64,000 bases of DNA from Plazaster borealis (taxonomy: Eukaryota; Echinodermata; Asteroidea; Forcipulatida; Labidiasteridae): positions 19,860,135 to 19,924,134 of the forward strand of contig CM037462.1 of assembly GCA_021014325.1 (NCBI GenBank), read 5' to 3'. Position numbers and translations under genes: made by a program. Shown piece after piece: positions 45,247-58,000 of the stretch (the first letter of the stretch is position 1; each line of letters begins with the position of its first letter). The notes under the pieces were generated by a model. It ran no database searches. It was not told the DNA's origin and saw only the letters and a list, made by a program, of their open reading frames with translations.

Positions 45247-46539
45247 AATGTAAAGAGCGCCCGCTTTGCTTGGATCATTGCTGAATGATTGATTAAAGGC
45301 AATGTGTCTTTTTCACTGAATATTTATTTTTTGAAGAAAAAAGTGTATTTACAAATATTTAATAGACTTCTTTTGTCTTAAACTGCGTATTTTCCTTTGT
45401 TTTGCTTTAGCTATATTGTTGTGTTTTTTTTTTTTTGGGGGGGGGGGGGTTGCGCCCGGTGTTTTTAAGATTATTGTGGGTCTATGATTAACTTCGTTTT
45501 GAGCCCAACACCAATCGTTAACGACCGTCGAAGTCGATCGATGGGTACTGAGGTTTACTGCACGGTACGGGTACAACTGGTACGTACGGGTGGGGGAATG
45601 GGATTAGCTCGTGAGTATTAAAACTGTAGCTGGGTCTATTGTACAGCCACAGGTCTGCTTTGATCATGACGACACAGCCCCTTTAATGTATCCAAGGGCT
45701 TGGTATTACCTCCAAGCACGCATCCACCCAGTACAAGTTAGTTCAGCCCAACTATAAGAGAAGTATACAGTAGGCAAATAAACCATCTCAATGTACAAAA
45801 CACAGTATAATGCGACTGTCTTAAGGAAGTCAAATATATTTAAAGTAAAATCTAGATATTTTGCTTTATACTAAATGCATTTAAATCCTAAGCTATTACA
45901 CAAAGGCGCACGGTTGTACCATAAGCTCAACACAATAGAGTTGTGAATTTGCTTTTAGTTCGCCTTTCAATTCATTTTTTTTTTGAGTGTTTTGGGGGGG
46001 TTCATTTCCAGTTGACGAAAATAATTATGGGCGCCCGCTATTGCCCATCACACACCCCTAAATCACCCCGCGCATGATCAGCGACCCTCCACCACAGACC
46101 CCTGTGAAATCAAAGAAATAGGCTATCAATTAGGGCTGATCATTCCTCTGTAACAAATACTTTAATTCGCTAATCAGTCAGCCAACCTTCCTTATAAACA
46201 GAAGGAAACTCCCGCCCAATCGTAATTTCCATTATTTCCTGTTTGTGCATATTGTCACGAGGAAGAATGAACCCAGTGGCAAAAACCAAACAAACTAAAC
46301 ACGCTCTTGTGCCAAGGTAAGAAAATTCATAAAGTAATTTAGCCCGGACGGTTTACATCATCGGGCTAGTATACAATACACTGTTTGCAAATGATTGTCA
46401 AACGTTTTATGAACTTTTTTTCAATTTAAAATCCTACATACTCTTTTACCCGGATAGCACGTGACAACGAAACACTGTGTTCTCCAAAACAAAAATTTAT
46501 CACATACAGCTAGAGAAAAAAATAAACTTATGTTACAAG

Positions 46540-47225
46540 ATTGGTAATTGTCAAAGACCAGTATCCACACTTGATGTGACCCACATACATGAAAATAACT
46601 TACCTGTGAAAGTTTAATGTTTGTTTGTTTGTTGTTTGTTTGTCTGTATAAAGGCTGTTGTCTACAAGCCTCGGCTTACTCTAACAGCCTCATGCTCTCG
46701 CTCCTCTTTGTACATAGTTAATTCCTAGTTATTTATTATTATTTACTTTAGATTATATTGTTTCTGTTTAATTTAATGCGCTTCAGATTTTGTTACATTT
46801 CTATGTACTGTTTAATTCTCACAATTGTTCTTTTTTTGTTCAACAAGAGTATGGAATAAACGTATTATTGAATTGAATTGAAGTAAATTGAACGTACAGA
46901 ACTGATGGTAATTAAAATGTGACCCAGATGGCCGATCGATCTCAAACTTCTACAGGTTTGTCAGTTTATGTATATGGTGGATTATATAAAGTGCTTACAC
47001 TGCCAGCAACTGTTTTGTTAGCAAAAACCAATTCTTTAATGTTCCTTTGAGCTAGAGAAAACAGTGAATAACCCCATTATATATTTCCACTGTTTTCAAA
47101 CTATAGCATTTCAAGCAAAACTATTTCAAGGGAAGTTTTCCATAATTACCATCTTTATACCATGTTTATGTGCAAATCTGTGAACCTTTATATTTTCAAC
47201 CTTACCAATGTTGTACACATGCCCT
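46540..47225 (+). mobile_element. MITE family 3 copy with an inserted LINE-like 3' tail
   Basis: Left and right parts match 6552-6900. At ~46617-46885 a foreign segment ends agtatggaataaacgtatta followed by attgaattgaattgaa, typical of a short 5'-truncated non-LTR retrotransposon copy. Confidence 0.6.
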
Positions 47226-47645
47226 GAAGGGATTGTATACGTTTTGTAATTGGAACCCACTGTTTGTTTCAATCCTATATAGTTGAAGATATAATATACC
47301 ATAAAACTAACCTGTGAACATTTTATTTCAAAAGGTGGTAGCGTTTTTAAGATATTGCCGAAAATCTGGAGCGGTTATGTCCACGCAGAAAGAATAAACT
47401 GCAATTGGAATACACAATCTGAAAAACGTAACTGTCAGTAACGCTTCTCAGATTAATGATTTTGGGGGATAAAAAGTGATATCTTTTTCCATAAACGCAG
47501 TACTTCTAAGTAAAGAGTTTCTCAAAATGCATTATACTATCCAAAGCTGATGCTGTAGGCCCTACTTCTTACCAAGTAAGTTTGTATTGCCATTAATTTT
47601 CAGAGTCATAATAGGCCCTCACCAAACGTATACATTACAGATTCT
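47225..47645 (+). mobile_element. MITE family 2 copy
   Basis: Starts gaagggattgtatacgtttt; contains ctggagcggttatgtccacg and cttcttaccaagtaagtttg. Abuts the family 3 copy directly. Confidence 0.75.
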
Positions 47646-48985
47646 TTATTGAGTCCATTAAATGATAAATTGTTGTATTTTATGCAGTGAAGGCAAACCA
47701 CTAATTCAATCGATACAGCTACATGCATGAAAGTTTGTGGTATATAAAAATGTATACATTTATTGAGAATGTATTTTTGACAATAAGAGTGTGTTTTGAA
47801 ATTGTTGCATTAATTGTTGAAACCCTGCCACACTCGGACACTGACCTATCGGTTAGATTTTAGCGTGTAATACATTCTTGTGGAGAGCCCAATTCACTTT
47901 TAAATTGCCCAAAGCATTAGATATAGACCCTTCTGATTATAAAACAAATTCAAGCAAAAATAGTTTGTGGAAGACCCCACATTTGTACTTTGTAGACTTT
48001 ATACAACTTTACTTGAAACCATAAAAATATGCACACGCTTACACTATATGACAGTTTTCAACAGTCAGTTTTATAATAGCGTGTAATACATGGAGCTCCA
48101 TGGTCTGACGCAGCTGGTCTGACGTTGTCCTTGCAACACCACCTCACTCAATTCATCAAACTAAACAACCAGGTCACTGCTTACAGCCATTGAACAAGCA
48201 TACTGAAAAAGCTATGTGAAAACCATATGGTTCATTTCACTAAGTACCGGTAGTGGCTAAATTAACCCAGAGGTCAAGTAACGGTGTACAATTCCTCAAT
48301 TCCGGGAGAGCTGGTCATATGGATTTTTTATTGAAAACAAAAACCCAGATGGTAACAAGACAACTGCATGCTATTTGGCTAGGTGTAGCTTTGGAACTTG
48401 GAATTTTTTAGATTTAAAAAAAATTAATTGGCGGAGTAGCGACTTTTTAATTAAAAACTGACACTCAAAAGTCCACGATGGCATCATGCAAAAAGGATAT
48501 AAAAACACTGAACGACTACCTTTGACGCTCGTTAACGAATAACTTAAATTTCGTGCTAGCACATGATTTGGTGTTGAGCCGAATGTTGGGCCCAAATTTA
48601 GTGCTCTTTTTGGTCTGGTTCCTAATAAAGATGGGTTCCTGCCTCTACCAGCAACTTGCACAAAGTACGGGGACGTATTAAGTTCAATGGTTCAGATTGT
48701 GTGAAAGACGTTGAGTGTGGAAATACTAATAGGCCCTAGTTTTTAAAGACAAATAAACAATCTTTATAAACGGATGCTGTTGATTTCAGTTGTTGAGACA
48801 GAGATCTTGTTTTCAAGGAAGAAATCCTGCATGATGACTGTCAGCTGGTTTGTGCAATGAATTTGTTTCCGCATCCCAATGGACATGATGGAAATGTCCG
48901 GGTGCTCGATGGTGGTCAGAACACCGGCCTCTATGGTCAGCAGGGGCAAGACCCATCAGTGTCAGCCAGTGACAGAAAAGTAAAC

Positions 48986-49015
48986 ATGGGTTCTGAAGCA
49001 AGAGATAAGTTTGTG
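48986..49015 (+). CDS. SZT2: SZT2 exon 1 (coding part)
   Basis: Encodes [10 protein letters not shown], donor GTG|GTAAGC, phase 0. The frame is open upstream to an ATG at 48857, but that extension is absent in vertebrate SZT2 and may be leader sequence. Confidence 0.75.
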
Positions 49016-52000
49016 GTAAGCCTAGCTAGTACTAGTATTGTAATAAAATACATAAATTTAAGCAACTAATAACTTTTGTGGCGTTTCGTGGCCGAGCGGA
49101 TAAGAACACCGAACTCTAGCCCCATTAATAGTGCCAAATTCTTCTCTCCTCTTCCTCTGGCCCTTGCCGCCCACCACTCCAGGAGGTGTGACATTTGTTT
49201 CGAAAAGAAACTCACGTTTTATGCCGAGATTTTCCCCAGTAGCTCATTTGTGGACAGCACATTAATTAGAAAAAGAGCGTGCTCTTTTAGGGGTAATTTA
49301 TGAAGTAAATCGGCGGCGTTGACCGCGGTTTGACTGCCCGGCATCCGCGATTTTGCTAATGCGCTATGGTCTTGGTGCAAGACGTTACCTTTCTTCACGC
49401 ACGCGACCGACGACCCGCTCATTAAACTCGCCAATAGCGCGCCACGAACACCTGACTTGCGCTATTGGCGAGTTGAATGAGCGGCGGGCGGCCGCGCTAG
49501 TGCGTAAAGGTAAAGAACGAACTTTGCGCACCACCCATATAGCGCATTAGCAAAATCGGGATGCCCGGCAGTCAAAAACGTCAGTAACGCCGCCGATTTT
49601 CTTCATAAATTACACCAAAAGAGCAAGCTCTAATGTGCTGTCCACAAATGAGCTACAATAAGTGACAACTGGGAAAAAAAATGCATAAAACGTGAGTTTC
49701 TTTTCGAAAACAAATGTCACCTCCTGGAGGTACGTGGGCGTAGGGCCAAGGATCGGAGGAAGTCCAGAGAATTTGGCACTATTAATGGGGCTAACCGAAC
49801 TCAAGCTCTGGTGTTTCTGATCAGTAGAGTGTGGGTTCGAATCCCAGTCGTGACACTTGTGTCCTTAACTGTCTTAAGCAAGACACTTAACCACATGCTT
49901 CGTCCTTCGGATGGGACGTTAAGCCGTAGGTCCCGTGTGTTGTGTAATGCACGTAAAAGAACCCAGTGCACTTATCGTAAAGAGAAGGGGTTCGCCCCGG
50001 TGTTCCTGGTTTGATCGCAGCACCTTGTTATTGTAAACCATTGATGCTATGTAAAGGAATGGGTCTCATACTAAATTCAAAAATGTAGCCATGCATACCT
50101 TGGGGGAAAAACTTACTGTTTGTCTGTTCAAGCGCCTTGAGTACCTTCTTGGTAAATGGTAGATACGTGCACTATATAAGACTATATTATTATTATTATT
50201 ATTTCATTTTTCAGCATACGTTATCAAGACAATCACATTTTAATACCAAGAATATTTTATTTTTATCTCTGGTCAACTGGATAGTCATGGTCAAGTCTCG
50301 TATTATCTTGGGTCTCATTAAAAAGAAACACATCTGAAATGTTGCGGACATTTTTATTTATTTAAAATTAAATAGTTTTGAAAAGCCCCCGCTATTTTTC
50401 TGACCGGACAGACAAATTTTCGCTGACCATATCATTACAATTTTTACCTTAATTAAAATGTTGTTCTGTCCTTTGAAATATCACTCAGCCTACAGTCGCC
50501 GGTTTTCGGGGTACCACATAGCTTTTTCTTTGAATTGGAAAAAAAAATGATGCCATATATCAACTGATGCCCTAATTGGCTTCCTTTGTTTATATGAAGT
50601 ATGCAAACATATTATTAAAACTTGATGGACATTGAAACTTTCACACCACGCACCGATCTTCGATGACTTCAATAGCGTTCCATTTGTTTTGAGTTTTACC
50701 TGTTTTCAAGGCAAACAAGAAAGTATGGTGTCCCGTTGAAGCCATACATGGAAGAAACATCTGCAGTGACTACAAGTGTTCTGTGAGACTTTGTGTATGA
50801 CTCTATAGCCAACAGTTGTCTTCATTTTATTCAAATCTTTTTTTATTTAAGTTAAAAAATTACCATGGATATTTGCAAAAACTATTTAATTTTTTTTTTT
50901 TTTTAAAGTGTAAATAATTCTTGGCCTTCAAATCTGATTTTTATTTAGTTTTGTGTCTTTTTATGTTTCTTAACATTTATAATGAAGCATACAAGTGATT
51001 ATAATTGAATCACCAAGATGATGTTTAAATTTTGATATTAATAATAATAATGACATGAGGGTTAAAAAAAAAATTCTCCAGACTATTAGAAAATGATATT
51101 TATAAGGCACATGGCTTCTTTAACTTAAGCCTCTGTATTTTTACTAACAAGCATTGACTGAAGGAACTGGAGGTATTTCTCTCTCTGTGCTTGAAATAAC
51201 CTGAACTAACATTGCCACTACTGTGTTGACAGTGTAAGGAAAATGTTAAAAGAGAGTCAAATGACAGTAATATTTATTTAGGGCTAAGGAGAGGCTCCAG
51301 AGATTTTTCACTGTGGGGCATCCTGGTCCAAATTTTTGAAGTTTGGCCAAAGCACGCTGAATTGAACAACGTCTTTGGATTGCTTTTTTCTAAGGTGTTT
51401 ATCTTGGTTTTAAAAGCCCTACTGTGTAATCTGGAGCGTTCTAAATGGTTTTATCTCAATGTGATGATTTTTGTGGAATTAGTATTTAAACAAAAATAAA
51501 ATAATTATTATAATTTTTGTTGTTTGCGTATTGGCTGAAATTTTTGAGTATCGTCCCAATATGCTAGCTCAAGTACATGGGGAAAACTCTGCTACCTTTA
51601 GGTTGAGCTATTTTAACTGTACTATAGACCCATTGCATATGACGTCACACTCTCAAAAAGGAGGCAGATCATTGGACGATAGCTGTTCTCTGTGCGTAAA
51701 AACATGCGGGTGACCTTAGCGTACCTGTAGCGTTTCGCGTTATGCAAGGGGGACCTATTCATTTATATAGACCCTTACACAACGCGGAACGCGCCTCTGA
51801 ACAATGCGCGTCATTTTGGGTGTCAACTCTCTTTTGTGCATGTTTGTATACGATTTTGACACCCAAAATGACACCAGGATAGAGGCTTATAGATGAAAAG
51901 TGAAAAACCACTGGGGAAACTGACTTGGGGAAAATAGTGAATCCCCTTAAGGTGATCCCTCTCCTACTGATTCACAGGTTGTGTATTAAACTTGGCTGTG

Positions 52001-55000
52001 ATCCCTGGTTATACAGCAGTTGAATGGTTGAATGGCTTCTGACTGGCACCCCTTAACAGAGATACATTGTACATATATTATTGACAAAATAGAGAGACTG
52101 CCAACATCAATGCTAGATGGCTCAGTTGGTAGAGCGCCGGCACATTAATCTGGAGATTGCAGGTTCAAATCCTGCTCTAGTCAAGTTTTCATTATTCAGC
52201 CAAATATTTATACTTAATGTACACACATGTACTTGATTTATTCCAAGGCTTCAGTATCTGTCCCAGCAGAAATAGTTTATGCCCACATCTTAGCCCGGGT
52301 CATACTCTACACCAATTGCAAAAGCGAAGCGAAATTGCTTGCGTCACCACAGCCCTACATGTAACACTAAATGTCTGTAGTTACATTTACCTTTTTCAAA
52401 CATCTTACAAAGTAGTCATTAAGCTGTGGCTAATACTTAGTTGGGACAGAATTATGAGTGAGGTTTTGGAACTGGGGAGTAAAGTCAATGTTTTCATGTT
52501 TATTTGGATATATTCAGGAGTATGAGGCAGGAGAGGTTTATCTACTGATGAAGGAAGAGTATCGGATCTCAAGGAATATCCGTGCCTCATGGTTCTTTGG
52601 TAATCTCAACAAAGAGATCAAAGTTAAGTCAGGAGAAGACCTGGTGAGTTAATCTAATAAGTGCTGTTACACACAGACTAACCCCCCTAAGCATTTCTGC
52701 CAGAAAGCTTCCACAACCCATCATACTCCAATAGTTTACTTATTGGAACAGTACACAACCCAACATACTCCAAAAGTTTATGTACTGGAACAGTACACAA
52801 CCCATCATACTCCAACAGGTCCTGTGCTTCTGGACTGTGATTTAGTGGGTACTTTTCACAGTACTAGACCATCCAAATTTCAACAAAACCATCTGTTTGA
52901 TTTTGGCAGGCCTGGGGTGGTTAGGGTTTTAAGATGCTGTTTTTGACAGGGTTTGCTTAAACCATTCAAATACAACATGTTTTTACTTTTGACACCCCCT
53001 AAAACTTTTTGCTATTGAAGGATTAGGGCAACATTTTGACATTCAGCATTTCTAGCTTTTGGAGGTAAAGAAAGAGTCATCAACCTGAGTCAAATGTTGA
53101 CCCAATAGTTGCCGGGTGCATTTTTTGATAAAAGCAATGTATTATTGGACACAACGTTTCAATTTTAAATATCAAATCCTGCATGTTAATTTGCGCATGA
53201 TAGTTTTCATTGAGTATATGAAGGATTAGATATGATGGAAATCATTGACTGAGCTGAACATCCAACCTTAGAACTTTTTTGATTCTTGTTTTATTTGTGC
53301 CTCTCAATAGATCAACTCTGATGAAGAGCTGGATGTTATATCCATTATACCAAGATCGAACGTTGATAAAATTGCATCCAGTTTACCGGTACGGTATAAG
53401 CTGGTTCCAAGCAGTCATGTGACCTTCCTTGCCAGACGCTATAGGCACGTCATTGTAATGGATCTCAGTCCCTCTATGGCAACTGTGGTAAGTGAAAACC
53501 AAATGTTGTAAAAAATGTTTAAAGGCATCGTACACGTTTGGTAATGACTCTGATAATTAATGGCAATAAAAACTTACCTGGTAAGAAGTACAGCAGCTTT
53601 GGATAGTATAATGCATTTTGAGAAACGTTTCACTTTGAAGGACTGCGGTTATGGAAAAAGATATCACTTTTTATTCCCCAAAACATTTAAATCTGAGAAG
53701 CGTGCTTCTCAGATTGTGTATTCCAATTGCAGATTATTCTTCCTGCGTGGACATAACCGCTCCAGATTTTCGGCAATTTCAAAAACGCTATTACCTTTGA
53801 AATGAAATGTTCACAGGTTAGTTTTATGGTATATAATATCTACAACTATAAAGGTTTGAAACAAACAATAGGCTCCAATTACCAAACGTGTACGATGCTT
53901 TTAATGTGGACCATCTATCATTCACTATATATTGTGAATGCAGTCATCATCATCATTTTTGGCGCTATATAAGGTGTTGATATTGTTATTATTATTATTA
54001 TTATTATTGTTAATAATATTATCATCTGTTCCATTTTGCAGGATATTCAGTCTGGTCGGGTGTGTCTGGTGGATTTATTTACCTGTATTTGTAATTGCTT
54101 GAATGGACTCATCAAACCGGTAAGTATTAACTCAAGCGATACAGTGTTGTTTAGTCTCTCTTTTCCCCTCTAGTGTCGGTATTAATATCATTAAGTTTAG
54201 TTTGTTTGTCTCAAATTAGCCTTTTTTGAACTATGATAAATTCAGTATCTTATACTTGGTTTTTGTCATTTTATATCGATGTGTCAGTGCAAAAACGTTG
54301 AATCTCCTAAAACAGCACTTACGTTATGTGCGAGTTTGAAATTGTCTAAACTGTAGAGGACGCACTGTAATGCGAATATTCCAGCCTTCTTCATCGTCTT
54401 CTCCTGATGGATTTGGCCTCCTATCAATAAATTTCCCTTGCGCTCTTTTAACAATCGCAGGATGCTGAAGAAAACTCTCGACTGAATTTTGTTTTTCAAT
54501 TTTGACCAGATTATTGATAAATTTATGTGTTTTGTGCCTTCAGTTTACTGTACCTGGCAGTTCATTACTTCTTTCACCCAAGATTTATGTCACAGTCATT
54601 GCATACACCCCACTGGCTTCACTCACAACACAACAGGTAAGCAAAATACATCACTAGTCAACCATTATGGAGCAGTTGAAATCAATGTGTGTTTTTTCAT
54701 ATAATTTGCCTTTCCCTGTTGGAATCGAACATGGAGAATGCTGAGCTCAATTGTTGTCTGTTTCTGCTGTGCAGGCCCTCTGTGCCTGTGCAAATTATGT
54801 GCAAGGCAAAAGTGTGTTTTCTTCATGATTTGGCCTAAACTAGACTTGTGGACAAGTCGTTAAATGTTTGTTGCGGTGATAGCGTTCCGACTCTCTCCAC
54901 GAATCTCGCAACACGGGCGATGTTCTCGCGAGACTGCTGGCCCCTGCGAGACTACTGCTCTCACAGCTTCGGTCTTATTTAGTTAATGGGGCCGAAGTAG

Positions 55001-58000
55001 TCGGGAGCCAGCAGCCTCGCGCGAGAGCAGTGATCTCACGAGAGCAGTCTTCAATCGGGGAGGGAGGGACTCGAGATACACCGCCGCAACTCGACTATCA
55101 CCGGCCGCGACAACCATTAATGACTTGTCCACAATTCTAGGCCTAAACGGGCATTGATATCTTGACCGCCTCTCAGCCAATAGGGCTCAAACTGTCTTAG
55201 GTTTTTATGAAAAAAGAAAGCAGTCTGTCCATTGGGCTATGTTGGGATTTGAATTCTTTTGCTCAGTGATTTTCTCATCTGTTTTTTTTCCTTCAGGTTT
55301 TATTCCAAGGTTGTTTGTTGACAGAGGACAACCTGTCGTCATTCTTGGATCAACTCCACAGAGAACTTGAAGAGTTTGAAAATAAACTCGTTGACAGTAA
55401 GTGCAGCCATTTGCAATAGATCGTGCAAGTCTCGTGCGTATTCAAACATTTTTGGGACCACATACATTGCTTTATCATGTGAAGGAAACAAACTTGTGCA
55501 CTTTTAACAGGTCCCGTGTTTGAATGTTTGAATACTTGCACCGTCTATTACCAATGAATGGCTTATTATACCTTGTATTTTCTTACTATTATTATAATTA
55601 TTTTTATTCCATCTTTCTGGTAACGGACCATGCAAGTTTAAGGTGTAATCAGACATTTGTTCAAACCTCAGGGTGCTATGGCATTGCTTCAATCTGTAAA
55701 AGAAACATGTGACACATGTGATCCTTTAGTTTGCCAGGTATACTGCCGCAGCGCTCCAAAATTCAATATTGGATTCCAATATGAATAATTATTGGATGCA
55801 TCATTTCTAACACAATCTGGCTTTTCCATTTCACTTGGTTTCGCCTTGTGAAATGGAATAGTCCAGATTTCACCTCTGCGACAATGCACTCAATTGCTTC
55901 CAATATTTGTATCATATAATTTTGTTAGTGTAATCAAAATTCTAAAAATGTTGATTTTTAATATTTTGAAGCTTCCCAAGCATCTTTTTAAGTGGATTTT
56001 TGCCCGATGCATATTTTTATTATTATTATTATTATTGTTTTATGTTTGATTCATCAGATATGATGGCCACAGGATTCAGTACCAGTTCGGACACTCCATT
56101 CCACGGCAATCATCACATTGTATTTGATGACATCATCGATAAGAGTGAACCTGTTGGTCTATCATCACCACAAAGACACGTACCTGAAGGACAAGCGATG
56201 GCCACTCCGGAAGCTTGCTTTGTTAACATGCTATGGTGTGGTATTCTAGCACTACAGTTGCTGCCAGAGAACACAAGTGCAGGTAAGCTGTTAAATCATG
56301 TCTCTTGACCACTATTTGTTATTCATTTTTGGGGTTGAACAAAGAAAAATTGACTAGAGCAGGACTTGAACCTTCGACCTCCTGCGATTAACGTGCCAGC
56401 GCTCTACCAATCTAGCCCCAATGTTGGCGGTCTCCCTATTTTGTCAATATCTTTGTTCGGGGGGTGCCAGTCATAAGCTACTATTTAAAATTTACCCAGT
56501 CAGTTTCCCTTATGTTTGTTACTTGTTATTATTTTTGTCAGTTACACTGCTCAGCTTAAGGAAACTTTACACAGCGTATTATATACTGTTGCATGTTTTA
56601 CAACAAAATATTTAAGGAAATAGTGACAGAAAGAAAAAAAAATTCATACTTGTAGAAAGTTGATATTATTTTCATTCTATACCACAGAAAAGAGAATTGG
56701 ATTTGTTTGTATATCGCTTTGTCTGGACTATTCTAGATCATCATATTTTTATATTCGAACCCCTTAAGGTGATCCTTCTCCTGCCGCTTCCCAAGTTGTA
56801 TCGTAAACTTTGGTGTGATCCCCAGCTATAAGGCAGTTACGGCACCCCCTCACAGGTTCAAATTTCACTGTAGTCAATACTTGACGAAGTCATATTTTTT
56901 ATAGGTTACTTGTATACATTTCACTGATTAGCTACTTATACAGAGATATGATTAAAGGCATCGTACACATTTGGTAATTGGAGCCTATTGTTTGTTTCAA
57001 ACCTATATAGTTGTAGATATATACCATAAAACTAACCTGTGAAAGTTTCATTTCAAAAAGTGGTTGCGTTTTTGAGATATTGCTGAAAATCTGGAGCGGT
57101 TATGTCCACGCAGGAAGAATAATCTGCATTGGAATTACGCGTAACGCTTCTCAGATTCAAATGTTTGGGGGAATAAAAAGTGATATATTTTTCAATAACC
57201 GCAGTACTTCGAAGTGAAAAGTTTCTCAAAATGTTTATACTATCCAAAGCTGCTGTACTTCTTACCAAGTAAGTTTGTATTGCCATAAATTATCAGAGTC
57301 ATTACCAAACGTGTACAATGCCTTTAAGATTCAAGTGTACTGAGTCATGTGTGTATATAAAAATAATGACAATTTATATAGCATCCATCCATGAAACATG
57401 CTCCTGCCTGGGCGCTTAACAATTTGAAAAACAATAACAATCCATACAGTTTTAAAACCTTAGAGAAAATACAATTAAAAACAGTAAGGATGAACACTAA
57501 TTCAAAAACCTGGCATTGCTAAAAATAGGTACTTAGTGGTTAAAAAAAACCCACATTTAAAAAGGTTTGTCTTAAGGCCAGCCTTGAACCTATCAACATT
57601 GTTGGCTTCCTTAAGTTGCTTGTATATTTTACATATGAAGTCAATCTACTGTTTGCAATTTGCCTCGTCCATTGTTTCCGATCAGGAATTATCTGCGTGA
57701 CGGACGGAGTGACAGCAATGCCGGATGTAGCATCTACAAACCATCTCCTGACCCAGATGAGGAACTCCACTGTGGCCTGCTCTTTCATCCAAGTAGGCAG
57801 AGGGTTCCATCCTCACTGTAGTTTTGGTTATATCCCACACACTGAGATCATGCAGTTCATGGCAACAGCAACCTTTGGTGCTTTTCTGTCCAAGTGTCCT
57901 GAAATAGTAAGTGATAGGAAGTAATAATAATAATAATAATAATAATACGCAGGCCTTATATAGCGCTTTATACTCCCGATGGGTGTCTCAAAGCGCTCAG

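Larger units (their letters stand above)
45247..48985. other. Divergent intergenic region CARM1 / SZT2
   Basis: Should hold the promoters and 5' leaders of both genes. 45425-45452 and 45978-46000 are T/G homopolymer runs. 46000-46320 is locally richer in C and G. MITEs fill 46540-47645. 47650-48600 shows nothing I can name. No TATA box or initiator is assigned. Confidence 0.5.

Noticed and set aside
52112..52182. Functional tRNA gene
   Set aside because: D- and T-arms are good, but the anticodon loop lacks T33 and the anticodon stem is mismatched; related degraded copies show it is a SINE head.
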